Positions 16,019 through 24,067 of a stretch of 64,000 nucleotides of DNA are shown here, piece by piece. The position numbers and the translations under genes were made by a program. How positions within the stretch are numbered: the stretch's first letter is position 1; every line of letters begins with the position of its first letter. The stretch lies in the NCBI RefSeq assembly GCF_003667575.1, contig NZ_RCUY01000001.1, positions 310,001-374,000 of the forward strand, given 5' to 3'. The DNA comes from Mycetocola lacteus. Lineage in GTDB: Bacteria > Actinomycetota > Actinomycetes > Actinomycetales > Microbacteriaceae. Under the pieces are notes generated by a model, which saw nothing but the letters and a program-made list of their open reading frames with translations, did no database searches and was not told the origin of the DNA.

Positions 16019-16513
16019 ATGCCCGCACAACCGGATGAAGTCGATCTGATCGTGCGCTCGTGGGAACGCGAGCGCCCCGATCTCGATTTCGCGCCCCTGC
16101 GGGTGCTCTCCCGAGTGGATCGGCTGAGCCATCAGCTGGATGCGGCCCGTCGCGCGGCCTTTGCCGAGCCGGGCCTGGAGCCCTGGGAATTTGACGTACT
16201 AGCCTCGCTGCGCCGCGCCGGAGCCCCCTTCACGCTGAGTCCCAAAACCCTGCTCACCCAGAACCTGGTGTCCAGCGGCACGATGACCAACCGGATCGAC
16301 CGTCTGGTCGCCCGCGGCTTGGTCCGGCGCGAGACCGATCCCAACGACGGCCGCGGCATCCTGGTGGTCATGACCGCCGCCGGACGCGACGCCGTGGATG
16401 CGGCCATCTCGGCGCTGCTGGCCGCCGAATCGCAGCTGCTCTCGGCGATCACCGAGCGCGAACAGGAATCCCTCTCGATCCTGCTCCGCCGCCTGGGCGT
16501 GGATTCCAAGTAG
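16019..16513 (+). CDS. MarR-family transcriptional regulator
   Basis: This winged-helix regulator is 164 aa long. The DNA-binding part is WEFDVLASLRRAGAPFTLSP, QNLVSSGTMTNRIDRLVARG and RETDPNDGRGILVVMTAAG, the last being the beta-wing with the conserved D-x-R-G-I/S. The long N-terminal helix carries LRVLSRVDRLSHQLDAARRA. It is monocistronic between tRNA-Gln and a terminator; its target gene is not evident, although an autoregulatory palindrome precedes it. Confidence 0.92.
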   Translation: MPAQPDEVDLIVRSWERERPDLDFAPLRVLSRVDRLSHQLDAARRAAFAEPGLEPWEFDVLASLRRAGAPFTLSPKTLLTQNLVSSGTMTNRIDRLVARGLVRRETDPNDGRGILVVMTAAGRDAVDAAISALLAAESQLLSAITEREQESLSILLRRLGVDSK

Positions 16514-16566
16514 CCCCGGTCTTCGCCCGGGTTAGCACTCGCGGTGGTGCCCGCTGCCGAACGCGG

Positions 16567-16607
16567 CAACGCCCGGGTGGGCTTCCACAGAAGCCACCCG
16601 GGCGTTG
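16567..16607. terminator. Bidirectional terminator between marR-type gene and metI
   Basis: CAACGCCCGGGTGGGCTTC pairs with GAAGCCACCCGGGCGTTG around CACA, with one bulged G. It separates convergent genes: the MarR regulator on the plus strand and metI on the minus strand. Confidence 0.82.
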
Positions 16608-16620
16608 TGATGCATGCGAT

Positions 16621-17289
16621 CTATCGGCGCAGGGCCTTGCGGGCCAGCCAGTTGCCGAAGAACTGAATCAGCTGCACCAGGATGATCACGACAACCAGTG
16701 CCGCATAGGTCAGCTCGGGCTTGAACTGGCGGTAGCCGTTCTCCAGCGCGAAGGTACCCAGACCGCCACCGGCAATCGTGCCGGCCAGCGCGGACATGTC
16801 CACGATGACCACCAGAACGAAGGTGTAGCCGAGGATCAGGGGTCCGAGGGCTTCACCCAGGATCACCGTGAAGATGACCCGCAGCCGCGAGGCACCCACC
16901 GACCGGGCGGCCTCGATCACACCGGGCGAAACGGTCAGCAGGTTCTGCTCCACCACCCGGCTGATCCCAAACATTGCCGCCATCGACATCGTGAACACCA
17001 TCGCAGTGTTGCCGTTTCCAGTGCCCACCACGATTCGGGTCAGCGGCTGCAGCGCCATCAGGAAGATCAGGAACGGGATGGGCCTAAAGATGTTCACAAT
17101 CACGTTGAGGATCGTGAAGATCGGACGATTCTGCAGCAGGTTACCGGGTCGGGTCACATAGAGAATCAGGCCCAGGACGAGCCCCAAGAACCCACCCAAC
17201 AACAGCGCAAAACCGACGATGTAGAGCGTCTCCCCGGTGGCGGTAACCAGCTTAGGGAAGTTACGAATAATGTTATCGATGCCATCCAT
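16621..17289 (-). CDS. metI: Methionine ABC transporter permease
   Basis: This is the membrane subunit of the MetNIQ methionine importer (222 aa, five predicted helices). Family blocks are FPKLVTATGETLYIVGFALL, NVIVNIFRPIPFLIFLMALQ and EAARSVGASRLRVIFTVILG, the EAA loop contacting MetN. The ATG overlaps the metN stop in TGATG, so the two are translationally coupled. It is the last gene of metQ-metN-metI. Confidence 0.96.
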   Translation of the reverse strand: MDGIDNIIRNFPKLVTATGETLYIVGFALLLGGFLGLVLGLILYVTRPGNLLQNRPIFTILNVIVNIFRPIPFLIFLMALQPLTRIVVGTGNGNTAMVFTMSMAAMFGISRVVEQNLLTVSPGVIEAARSVGASRLRVIFTVILGEALGPLILGYTFVLVVIVDMSALAGTIAGGGLGTFALENGYRQFKPELTYAALVVVIILVQLIQFFGNWLARKALRR

Positions 17290-18317
17290 CAGCGAGCCTC
17301 CACGATCTCGGTCAGCGCGGAAATCTGGGCGAGGGCGGACTCGATGGCCGCATCGTCGCCGGTCACGGCGAGGGTCAGGTGGCCAAAGGTGCGACCCTGA
17401 ATGTCGTTGATGCCGCCGTAGATCAGTTCAAACCCGAGTCCAGCCTGGGTCAGGATCTCAAACACCCGAGCCTGGCTGGTATCCCCGTCCAGAATTGACA
17501 CGGTAAAGATGCGTCCCGGGTGACGGTACCGCAGCGTCTGCAGTTCCTCACCCACCGGGATCCCGCGCACCACGGTGGAGACAAAGCGACGGGTCGCCGC
17601 GTGCTGAGGGTTCGAGAACACCTCATAGACCTCGCCGTTTTCGATGACCTTGCCGTTTTCCATCACCGCGACCTTGGTGGCGATCTGCTGGATAACGTCC
17701 ATCTCGTGGGTGATCACGATGATCGTGATGCCGAGGTCCTGGTTGACCTTCTTGAGCAGACCCAGAACCTCGTGGGTGGTCTCCGGGTCCAGCGCGCTGG
17801 TCGCCTCATCGGCCAGTAGGATCCGCGGGGAGGTAGCCAGGGCGCGGGCGATGCCCACCCGCTGCTTCTGTCCGCCGGAGAGCTGATCGGGGAAAGACTT
17901 CGCCTTCTCGGAAAGCCCCACAAAGGCCAGCAGCTCCTCGACCCGACGATTCCGCTCGGCCTTGGGCACCCCCGCGACCTTGAGCGGATAGGCGATGTTT
18001 GCCCGCACCGTCTTGGCGTTGAAGAGGTTGAACTGCTGGAAGATCATGCCGATGCCCAGACGCAGCTTACGCAGCTCGCCCTCGCGCATCGTGGTGACCT
18101 CGGCCCCATCCACCAGGATGCTGCCCGAGCTGGCCGATTCCAGCGCGTTGATCAACCGGACCAGGGTGGATTTCCCGGCCCCCGAGTAGCCGATGATGCC
18201 GTAGACGTCGCCCGACTGAATATCCAGAGAAACCCCGTCGATGGCGGCGATCTGACGCCTGCGATCATTGGGATCCGGATAGGTCTTGGTGACGTCGGTC
18301 AAACTGACCAGTGCCAT
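17289..18317 (-). CDS. metN: Methionine ABC transporter ATP-binding protein
   Basis: This is the ATPase of the methionine importer (342 aa). Walker A is GYSGAGKST, the signature is LSGGQKQR, and Walker B is ILLADEATSALD. A C-terminal NIL domain (about residues 268-340, from RIFTVSILDGDTSQARVFEI) is the site of methionine trans-inhibition in this family. The ATG at 18317 follows AAGGAG with seven bases between. It overlaps metI and is separated from metQ by a 160-base gap containing a strong hairpin. Confidence 0.97.
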   Translation of the reverse strand: MALVSLTDVTKTYPDPNDRRRQIAAIDGVSLDIQSGDVYGIIGYSGAGKSTLVRLINALESASSGSILVDGAEVTTMREGELRKLRLGIGMIFQQFNLFNAKTVRANIAYPLKVAGVPKAERNRRVEELLAFVGLSEKAKSFPDQLSGGQKQRVGIARALATSPRILLADEATSALDPETTHEVLGLLKKVNQDLGITIIVITHEMDVIQQIATKVAVMENGKVIENGEVYEVFSNPQHAATRRFVSTVVRGIPVGEELQTLRYRHPGRIFTVSILDGDTSQARVFEILTQAGLGFELIYGGINDIQGRTFGHLTLAVTGDDAAIESALAQISALTEIVEAR

Positions 18318-18420
18318 TGTTGCGCTCCTTGCTGCTGCGGTTGCGGCAAAACCGCCCAAAATACGTGTGTGGCCTCAACTCACCGAGGACTCGGCGACGC
18401 TATCACGGCCCAGACGCCCG

Positions 18421-18459
18421 CGGGCGGTGATTGGAGAGCATGTCTCCAATCACCGCCCG
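18421..18459. terminator. Strong hairpin between metQ and metN
   Basis: CGGGCGGTGATTGGAGA pairs perfectly with TCTCCAATCACCGCCCG across a GCATG loop (17-base stem). It lies within the metQNI unit, 18 bases after the metQ stop and 103 bases before metN. It probably attenuates transcription or protects the metQ message so that the binding protein exceeds the membrane complex. Confidence 0.75.
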
Positions 18460-18477
18460 GGTGTATGTAATGTCCTA

Positions 18478-19383
18478 CTACTTGGAGGACTTGACGGTCT
18501 TTTCGACGTCCTTGAGGGTCTTCTCCAGGTCGGCTGCCGGGATCTTGGCGAACACGGCGCTGTTGTTGTTAGCCTCCTGCACACCCTTCTTCACGGCCTC
18601 GGAGTCCTGGTAGATCTCCACCAGCTTCTTGTAGGTGGCGTTGTCCTTGTCGGCGGCGCGAACCGCGAACACGTTGACGTAGGCCTGGGACTTGGGGTCC
18701 TCGGCGCTGTCCTTGGCGATGGCCGAGCTGACATCGATTCCGGCCTTGGTGGCGAAGTCGTTGTTGATCACGGCACCGGCGACGGCCGGGTCATCCAGCT
18801 GGGCGGCGGCAAGCGAGCCGTCCACGGTGATGACCTTAACCTTGGAGCCGGACTCCACGTCATCGGCGATCGAGACGATCGAGCCGCCATCCTTGAGCTT
18901 GACGAGGCCGGCACCCTGCAGGGCCAGCAGCGCACGCGCCTGGTTGGACTCGTCCTTGGGGATCGCGATGGTCGCGCCCTCGGGGATGTCCTTTACATCC
19001 TTGTACTTCTTCGAGTACAGGGGCAGCGGGTAGATTGCGGTCGAACCGATCGGGGTCAGGTCCTTGTTCTCACCCACGTTGTACTGGGCGAGGTAGATCA
19101 GGTGCTGGAACTGGTTGATGTCAACGTCGCCGTTGGCCAGTGCCGGGTTGACCTGGGGGTACTCGGTGAAACCAACGATCTCGACGTTGATGCCGGCCTT
19201 CTTGGCCTCTTCCTTGTAGGTTTCCCAGTACGGGTCGCTGGCGCCAACAACACCGATCTTGACGGTCTTGCCGGCATCTGCCGACGATCCACCCTCGGAG
19301 GTGGCTGCGGAGGAGCAACCAGCCAGCAGCGCAATCGCGGCCATTCCTGCGACGACTCCGGCGATTTTGTGCTTGATAGACAT
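18478..19383 (-). CDS. metQ: Methionine-binding lipoprotein, NlpA family
   Basis: This is the substrate-binding protein of the methionine importer (301 aa). MSIKHKIAGVVAGMAAIALL followed by AGCSS is a lipoprotein signal. Family blocks are KIGVVGASDPYWETYKEEAK, GDVDINQFQHLIYLAQYN, the TAIYPLPLYSKKYKDVKDIP stretch and AVINNDFATKAGIDVSSAIA. The ATG at 19383 follows AGAAAGGAAG. I found no SAM-riboswitch pattern in the short leader. NlpA-family proteins can bind D- or L-methionine. Confidence 0.96.
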   Translation of the reverse strand: MSIKHKIAGVVAGMAAIALLAGCSSAATSEGGSSADAGKTVKIGVVGASDPYWETYKEEAKKAGINVEIVGFTEYPQVNPALANGDVDINQFQHLIYLAQYNVGENKDLTPIGSTAIYPLPLYSKKYKDVKDIPEGATIAIPKDESNQARALLALQGAGLVKLKDGGSIVSIADDVESGSKVKVITVDGSLAAAQLDDPAVAGAVINNDFATKAGIDVSSAIAKDSAEDPKSQAYVNVFAVRAADKDNATYKKLVEIYQDSEAVKKGVQEANNNSAVFAKIPAADLEKTLKDVEKTVKSSK

Positions 19384-19487
19384 CTGGGCTTCCTTTCTCC
19401 GCGAGCACTTCTCACGATGTCTCAACCGTAGGGAACTCGTGCTGGATGCCGAAAACGGCCCGTAACAAACCGAGACACGAACCGGTT

Positions 19488-20690
19488 TTAGCCCGTGATT
19501 CCGGGGCGGAACCGCTTGCTTCCGGTGTACACAATCACGAGGCAAATTACGCAGATCACGGCCACTATCGCCAATGAGACGGTGTAACTCATGACCGGCA
19601 GCAGTGCCGCAAGCACAGCCGGCAGTAAGAATCCTGAATAGGTCAGCGAATAGTAGACGCCGGTGAGACCGGCCAGGTCCTGCGGGGTGGCAATCGCCTG
19701 CACCCGGGTCAGGCCGGCCACCACGGTGATCCCGTAGGCGCAGCCCAGGACGGGTGCCACGAAGAAGGGCAGGATCGGGCTCCCGAGGATCGCGGCTACC
19801 ACGGCCAGCACGATACCCAGCGACATCAGGGCCAGCCCGATACTCAGCGCCTGACCCCGGGTGCGCCCATCAAGCTTGGCCACATAGGGCTGCACCAGCG
19901 CGCCGGTACCCAGGGTCAGGACCGTAAGAATGGTGGCGTAGAGCGTGGTCCACTCCCCCATCTGGCGGGCGGCGATGGCCGGCATGATCGCATAGGCGAT
20001 CCCTGCGGCGGCAAAAACCCAGGGTGCAGCGGGCACGATGACGCGGCGGAATGCCGGGCCACCCGAGGCAGGGATGCGCAGATCCTGCCACCAGTGGGTC
20101 CCCGCTTCGGGACCCGCGGTCAGGGTTTCTCGGGCGCGAATCAGTGGAACCAGGGCCACAATGCTGAGCACGGCATGCACCACATAGGGCAGCTGGGACG
20201 GATCCGGGGCCCACTGAGCCAGGATTCCGGTGACCGCGGCACCCAGGCCGAACCCGATGGTCAGGGTGAGGGTGGGTCGGCGTGCCCCCGAGCCGCGGGC
20301 GGCGCTCGGATCGATGTCGGGTGCCGAGAGCTCCTTGATCCAGCTCGAGCCCACCGACATCGCGATGCCCACCCCCACGCCGGCGAGCGCACGCCCGGCA
20401 CACAGCAGGACAAACGAGTGCAGCCCGAGGCCCAGCATGACGCTGGCAGCAATTCCCAGCAGAACCCCGGTCACCAGCACGGGTTTGCGCCCGAAGCGGT
20501 CGGAGAGGGCGGCCGCGATCAGCAGTCCGGGGACCAGCCCCAGCACGTACATTCCCAGCAGGAGGTTCGCCTGCCAGGCGGCATAGCGTCCGAGTTCCTC
20601 GTAGAGGTGAAGCAGCGGCGTGAAGTGGTTCCCACCCCAGGCCAGTAAAAAGACGGCCGGGGCAACACGCCACCAGGGTGCACGGGTCAC
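19488..20690 (-). CDS. MFS transporter
   Basis: This major facilitator superfamily permease (400 aa) has about twelve predicted helices. The loop 2-3 motif A is ALSDRFGRKPVLVTG, and the helix-4 region reads LLCAGRALAGVGVGIAMSVG. The substrate cannot be deduced. The GTG start overlaps the stop of the upstream GntR regulator gene in GTGA, so regulator and transporter form an operon. Confidence 0.88.
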   Translation of the reverse strand: MTRAPWWRVAPAVFLLAWGGNHFTPLLHLYEELGRYAAWQANLLLGMYVLGLVPGLLIAAALSDRFGRKPVLVTGVLLGIAASVMLGLGLHSFVLLCAGRALAGVGVGIAMSVGSSWIKELSAPDIDPSAARGSGARRPTLTLTIGFGLGAAVTGILAQWAPDPSQLPYVVHAVLSIVALVPLIRARETLTAGPEAGTHWWQDLRIPASGGPAFRRVIVPAAPWVFAAAGIAYAIMPAIAARQMGEWTTLYATILTVLTLGTGALVQPYVAKLDGRTRGQALSIGLALMSLGIVLAVVAAILGSPILPFFVAPVLGCAYGITVVAGLTRVQAIATPQDLAGLTGVYYSLTYSGFLLPAVLAALLPVMSYTVSLAIVAVICVICLVIVYTGSKRFRPGITG

Positions 20691-21361
20691 GCGACGCCTC
20701 CGGTGGAGGTTCCCCGGTCGATGTGGGCACGCACGGCGGTGCCAAAGCTCTCGGTGTCTCCGGCGGCGATCATCGCAGCCAGGCGAACATGCTCCTCGCG
20801 GAATCCGGCGGCTGCGGCGGGGCGCTCGATCGTCGCCTGGTAGATCAGACGGGCCAGGCGCGGTCCCAGGCTGTTCAGCATCTCCCCCACCACCAGGTTG
20901 CCCCCGGCCTCGATGATGCGCAGATGGAAGGCCACGTCGTTCTGGGCGAAGCGCAGCAGGTCACCCTCGACGAGGGCCTCCTGCTGGGCGGCGATGCACG
21001 CATATAGGCGATCCAGGAGCGCAAGCTTTCCCGCGTCATCATCGGCCAACAGCTCGACCGCGCGGGTCTCGCACATCGCCCGCACATCCAGCAGATCCCG
21101 CCGTTCCTTCGCGGATACCGCGGTGACCAGGGCACCCTTTTTGGGCATCAGGCGCACCAGACCCCAGGTGTGCAGTTGCAGCATGGCTTCGCGGGCGGGG
21201 GTTCGGCTGGCACCGTGGGAGTCGGCGAGGGTTACCTCGGTGAGCAGGTCGCCGGGACCATACCCGCCTTGGACGATACTTTTGGCGGTCGTGGCGGCGA
21301 TTTTCATGGCCACTGAGCGGCCGTGATCACCCTCCCAGGGCAGCAGGATTGATTCGGTCAC
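20687..21361 (-). CDS. GntR-family regulator with FCD domain
   Basis: This transcriptional regulator (224 aa) has an N-terminal winged helix (AATTAKSIVQGGYGPGDLLT, GASRTPAREAMLQLHTWGLV, MPKKGALVTAVS). The FCD ligand domain contains RFAQNDVAFHLRIIEAGGN and FREEHVRLAAMIAAGD, with the usual D-x3-H and H positions for a metal. It overlaps the MFS gene in GTGA and is divergent from poxB across a 102-base gap containing a perfect palindrome. It probably controls the MFS gene, poxB or both. Confidence 0.9.
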   Translation of the reverse strand: MTESILLPWEGDHGRSVAMKIAATTAKSIVQGGYGPGDLLTEVTLADSHGASRTPAREAMLQLHTWGLVRLMPKKGALVTAVSAKERRDLLDVRAMCETRAVELLADDDAGKLALLDRLYACIAAQQEALVEGDLLRFAQNDVAFHLRIIEAGGNLVVGEMLNSLGPRLARLIYQATIERPAAAAGFREEHVRLAAMIAAGDTESFGTAVRAHIDRGTSTGGVA

Positions 21362-21386
21362 CCGCCCACTTTAGCAGAACCATGCA

Positions 21387-21402
21387 TTGATGCATGCATC
21401 AA
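21387..21402. promoter_or_regulatory. Perfect 16-bp palindrome, likely GntR operator
   Basis: TTGATGCATGCATCAA is a perfect palindrome in the gap between the GntR regulator (start 21361, minus) and poxB (start 21464, plus). Length, symmetry and position fit an FCD-regulator operator acting on both divergent promoters. Confidence 0.7.
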
Positions 21403-21463
21403 CGGGAGCGGTCGCGAGTAGGGTGGAAAGGGATAACGATCATGTAGCGCGGGAGGATTTTTA

Positions 21464-23197
21464 ATGCCAAGCATTGCCGAAACCATCGTCGAAACGATCA
21501 AGGATGCGGGAGTCAGCCGGGTATACGGGCTCCCCGGAGATTCACTCAATGGGTTCACCGACGCCCTGCGCAAGGACGGCACCATCGCCTGGCAGCACGT
21601 ACGAAACGAGGAGGCCGCGGCGTTCGCGGCGGCAGCCGAGGCCGCCCTCACCGGGGAAATCACCGTGTGTGCGGGAAGCTGCGGCCCCGGCAACACCCAC
21701 CTCATCAACGGGCTCTTTGACGCCAACCGCAGTCGGGTGCCGGTACTGGCTATCGCCGCCCAGATCCCCAGCGCCGAGATCGGTAGCGGCTACTTCCAGG
21801 AAACCCACCCGCAGGAACTCTTCCGCGAGGCCTCGGTCTACACCGAGCTGGTGAGTGTGGCCGAGCAGGTGCCGTTTGTGATTGAGCGGGCGATGCGGAT
21901 GGCGATCGAGCTGCGTGGTGTCGCGGTGGTGGTCATCCCCGGCGACATTCTGCTGCAGTCCACCCCGAATACCCGCCGCTCGGCCCCCATCGTGCACGCG
22001 CCGAGGATCACCCGGCCCACCGATGCGCTGCTCGCGCAGGCGGCCGAGATTCTCAACGGCTGCGAGGACGTCACGATCCTCGCCGGAGCCGGCACCGAGG
22101 GTGCCCACGACGAGGTCATCGCGCTGGCCGCCAGGCTCAAGGCACCCATCGTGCACGCGCTGCGCGGGAAGGAGTTCATCGAATACGACAATCCCTACGA
22201 TGTGGGCATGACCGGCCTGCTGGGATTCTCCTCGGGCTACCGGGCGATGGAGAACGCCGAGGTGCTGCTGATGCTCGGGACCGGGTTCCCCTACCGTCAG
22301 TTCTATCCCTCCAAGGCGAAGATTATTCAGGTCGACATCCGGGGCGAAAACCTCGGTCAGCACACCCCGATCGATCTGGGCCTGGTGGGCTCGGTCAAGG
22401 ACACGGCCGAGGCGCTGCTCCCGATCCTGCGCGAACGCACCGACTCTAAACATCTCGATGCCTCCCTCAAGCACTATCGGAAGGCACGCAAGGGCCTCGA
22501 TGAGCTGGCCACCAACGATCGCGGACGCACCCCGATCCATCCGCAGTATGTGGCCAAGCTGATCAGCGACCTGGCCAGCGAGGACGCCGTGTTCATCCCC
22601 GATGTGGGATCCCCCGTGGTGTGGGCCTCCCGCTACCTGGAAATGAACGGCAAGCGCCGGCTGATTGGATCGTTCAACCACGGCACGATGGCCAATGCGG
22701 TTCCCCACGCCATCGGTGCCCAGTCGGCCTTCCCCGACCGCCAGGTGGTCGCGCTCTCCGGCGACGGCGGGCTGGCGATGCTGCTGGGTGAACTGATCAC
22801 CCTGCGTCAGCTCAAGCTTCCGGTGAAGATCGTGGTGTTCAACAACTCCTCGCTGAACTTCGTGGAACTGGAGATGAAGGCCGCCGGGTTTGTGACCTAC
22901 GGCACCGGACTCGACAACCCCGACTTCGCCGAGGTCGCGACCGCGATCGGTCTGCACGGTCAGCGCGTGGAAAACCCCGACGAGCTTGAGGGCGCGCTGC
23001 GCACCGCGTTCGAACACGACGGTCCCGCGCTGGTTGAGGTCATGACCGCGCGTCAGGAACTCTCGATCCCGCCGACCGTGACCGCCGCCCAAGCCAAGGG
23101 CTTCACCCTGTACGCGCTGCGCACAATCCTCTCCGGCAACGGAGAGGAACTGCTCGACCTGGCCGAGACAAACCTGTTCCGCAGACTCTTCAACTAG
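21464..23197 (+). CDS. poxB: Pyruvate oxidase / pyruvate dehydrogenase (quinone)
   Basis: This thiamine-diphosphate and FAD enzyme (577 aa) oxidatively decarboxylates pyruvate to acetate, passing electrons to the quinone pool. The N-terminal Pyr domain carries the catalytic Glu in HVRNEEAAAFAAAAEA. The central domain shows the FAD-related LAGAGTEGAHDEVIALA. The C-terminal PP domain has the ThDP-Mg motif GDGGLAMLLGELITLRQ and VFNNSSLNFVELEMKAAGF. The tail NLFRRLFN may help peripheral membrane binding. The ATG at 21464 follows GGAGG. Its last 21 codons recur as a diverged duplicate just downstream (23225-23287). Confidence 0.93.
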   Translation: MPSIAETIVETIKDAGVSRVYGLPGDSLNGFTDALRKDGTIAWQHVRNEEAAAFAAAAEAALTGEITVCAGSCGPGNTHLINGLFDANRSRVPVLAIAAQIPSAEIGSGYFQETHPQELFREASVYTELVSVAEQVPFVIERAMRMAIELRGVAVVVIPGDILLQSTPNTRRSAPIVHAPRITRPTDALLAQAAEILNGCEDVTILAGAGTEGAHDEVIALAARLKAPIVHALRGKEFIEYDNPYDVGMTGLLGFSSGYRAMENAEVLLMLGTGFPYRQFYPSKAKIIQVDIRGENLGQHTPIDLGLVGSVKDTAEALLPILRERTDSKHLDASLKHYRKARKGLDELATNDRGRTPIHPQYVAKLISDLASEDAVFIPDVGSPVVWASRYLEMNGKRRLIGSFNHGTMANAVPHAIGAQSAFPDRQVVALSGDGGLAMLLGELITLRQLKLPVKIVVFNNSSLNFVELEMKAAGFVTYGTGLDNPDFAEVATAIGLHGQRVENPDELEGALRTAFEHDGPALVEVMTARQELSIPPTVTAAQAKGFTLYALRTILSGNGEELLDLAETNLFRRLFN

Positions 23198-23224
23198 CCA
23201 GCGCACGATACAGTCCTTCACCCG

Positions 23225-23287
23225 GACAACGGCGAGGAACTGCTGGACCTCGCCGAAACCAACCTGTTCCGGAGACTGTTCAACTAG
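23225..23287 (+). pseudogene. Diverged duplicate of the last 21 codons of poxB
   Basis: Twenty-seven bases after the poxB stop, the sequence again encodes NGEELLDLAETNLFRRLFN followed by TAG. Against the real 3' end there are seven synonymous third-base changes and a single replacement (Gly to Asp at the first codon of the copy). No start codon or upstream homology remains. Synonymous-only divergence means this stub came from another functional poxB-like allele, not from a recent local copying event. Confidence 0.88.
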
Positions 23288-23298
23288 TCGACTGTACG

Positions 23299-23340
23299 CC
23301 CGTGGGCACCCCGAATTACCGGGGTGCCCACGGGTGTTTT
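23299..23340. terminator. Rho-independent terminator after poxB
   Basis: CCCGTGGGCACCCCG pairs perfectly with CGGGGTGCCCACGGG across AATTAC, followed by TGTTTT. The T-run touches the stop codon of the convergent glycosylase gene. Confidence 0.88.
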
Positions 23341-24067
23341 AGCGCGCGGGGAACAGCTCTGCCGCCAGCACGTCCCAGCCGCCCAGGGAGCGGGCGTGTT
23401 TGCCCGCCTCGACGATCAGACCGTGAAACTCCCGATACTCGGACACGCTGAATCCGGCGGCCTCAACCGTCGCGGTCAGCGCGCGACGGGCGGCCGGGTA
23501 GCTGCCGGGCACTGGATAGCCCACAGCGGTGAGCATCCGGCGGGCGTAGGTGTCCCAGATGAAGGCCGGGCGATCAAAGGCATAGAGGCCGATCACGTCG
23601 GCGGTTTCGGGCCCGATGCCCGGCAGCGCGAGCAGTTCCTCGCGGAGGTCGGCATCGGTGCGGTCGGTGATGCCCGAGGGCGTGCGCCCACCCGGCTCGG
23701 TGCTCCCCGCGGCAACGGTCTCCAGCGCCCCGGCATCCAGCGCCCCGGTTTCCAGCGCCCCGGTCTCCACCGTCCAGCGCGCGAGTGCCACCGCCGAGCG
23801 CGACTTGGCGGTCATAAAGCCGCTGGGCCGGATCACCTCGGCCAGGTCCTCGGCCGGAATCGCGGCGAGCGCCGCCGGATCCAAGAGTGCGCGCTCCCGC
23901 AGCGCCCGAATCGAGGTTTCCACGTTGCGCCAGGCGGTGTTCTGCACCAGGATCGCGCCCACCATCATCTCGAAGGTCGACTTCGCCGGCCACCATCCCT
24001 CGGCGTCAAAACGCCCGCGCAGCGTCTCAAAGATGAGACGCTGCGCGGGCGGAACAGCCAAACTCAC
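23339..24067 (-). CDS. HhH-GPD family DNA glycosylase (endonuclease III-like)
   Basis: This is a base-excision-repair glycosylase (242 aa) closest to the Nth-like, MagIII-type group. The helix-hairpin-helix reads LPGIGPETADVIGLYAFDRP and the catalytic Asp is in FIWDTYARRML. The N-terminal part has STFEMMVGAILVQNTAWRNV. The four-cysteine FeS loop of classical endonuclease III is absent. An unusual insert near residues 98-130 contains tandem ETGAL-type pentapeptides encoded by a 15-base repeat. It overlaps the upstream ABC-F gene by four bases on the same strand. Confidence 0.85.
   Translation of the reverse strand: MSLAVPPAQRLIFETLRGRFDAEGWWPAKSTFEMMVGAILVQNTAWRNVETSIRALRERALLDPAALAAIPAEDLAEVIRPSGFMTAKSRSAVALARWTVETGALETGALDAGALETVAAGSTEPGGRTPSGITDRTDADLREELLALPGIGPETADVIGLYAFDRPAFIWDTYARRMLTAVGYPVPGSYPAARRALTATVEAAGFSVSEYREFHGLIVEAGKHARSLGGWDVLAAELFPAR
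23717..23776 (-). repeat. 15-bp tandem repeat inside the glycosylase gene
   Basis: Units of the form GGTCTCCAGCGCCCC occur at 23717, 23732 and 23747, and a degenerate fourth at 23762. On the coding strand they encode the pentapeptide series VETGAL-ETGAL-DAGAL-ET. The repeat keeps the frame and lengthens a loop of the enzyme. Confidence 0.88.

Noticed and set aside
19384..19490. Possible SAM riboswitch upstream of metQ
   Set aside because: I looked for SAM-I, SAM-II and SAM-IV core motifs on the minus strand and found none; the leader is short and lacks the required helices.
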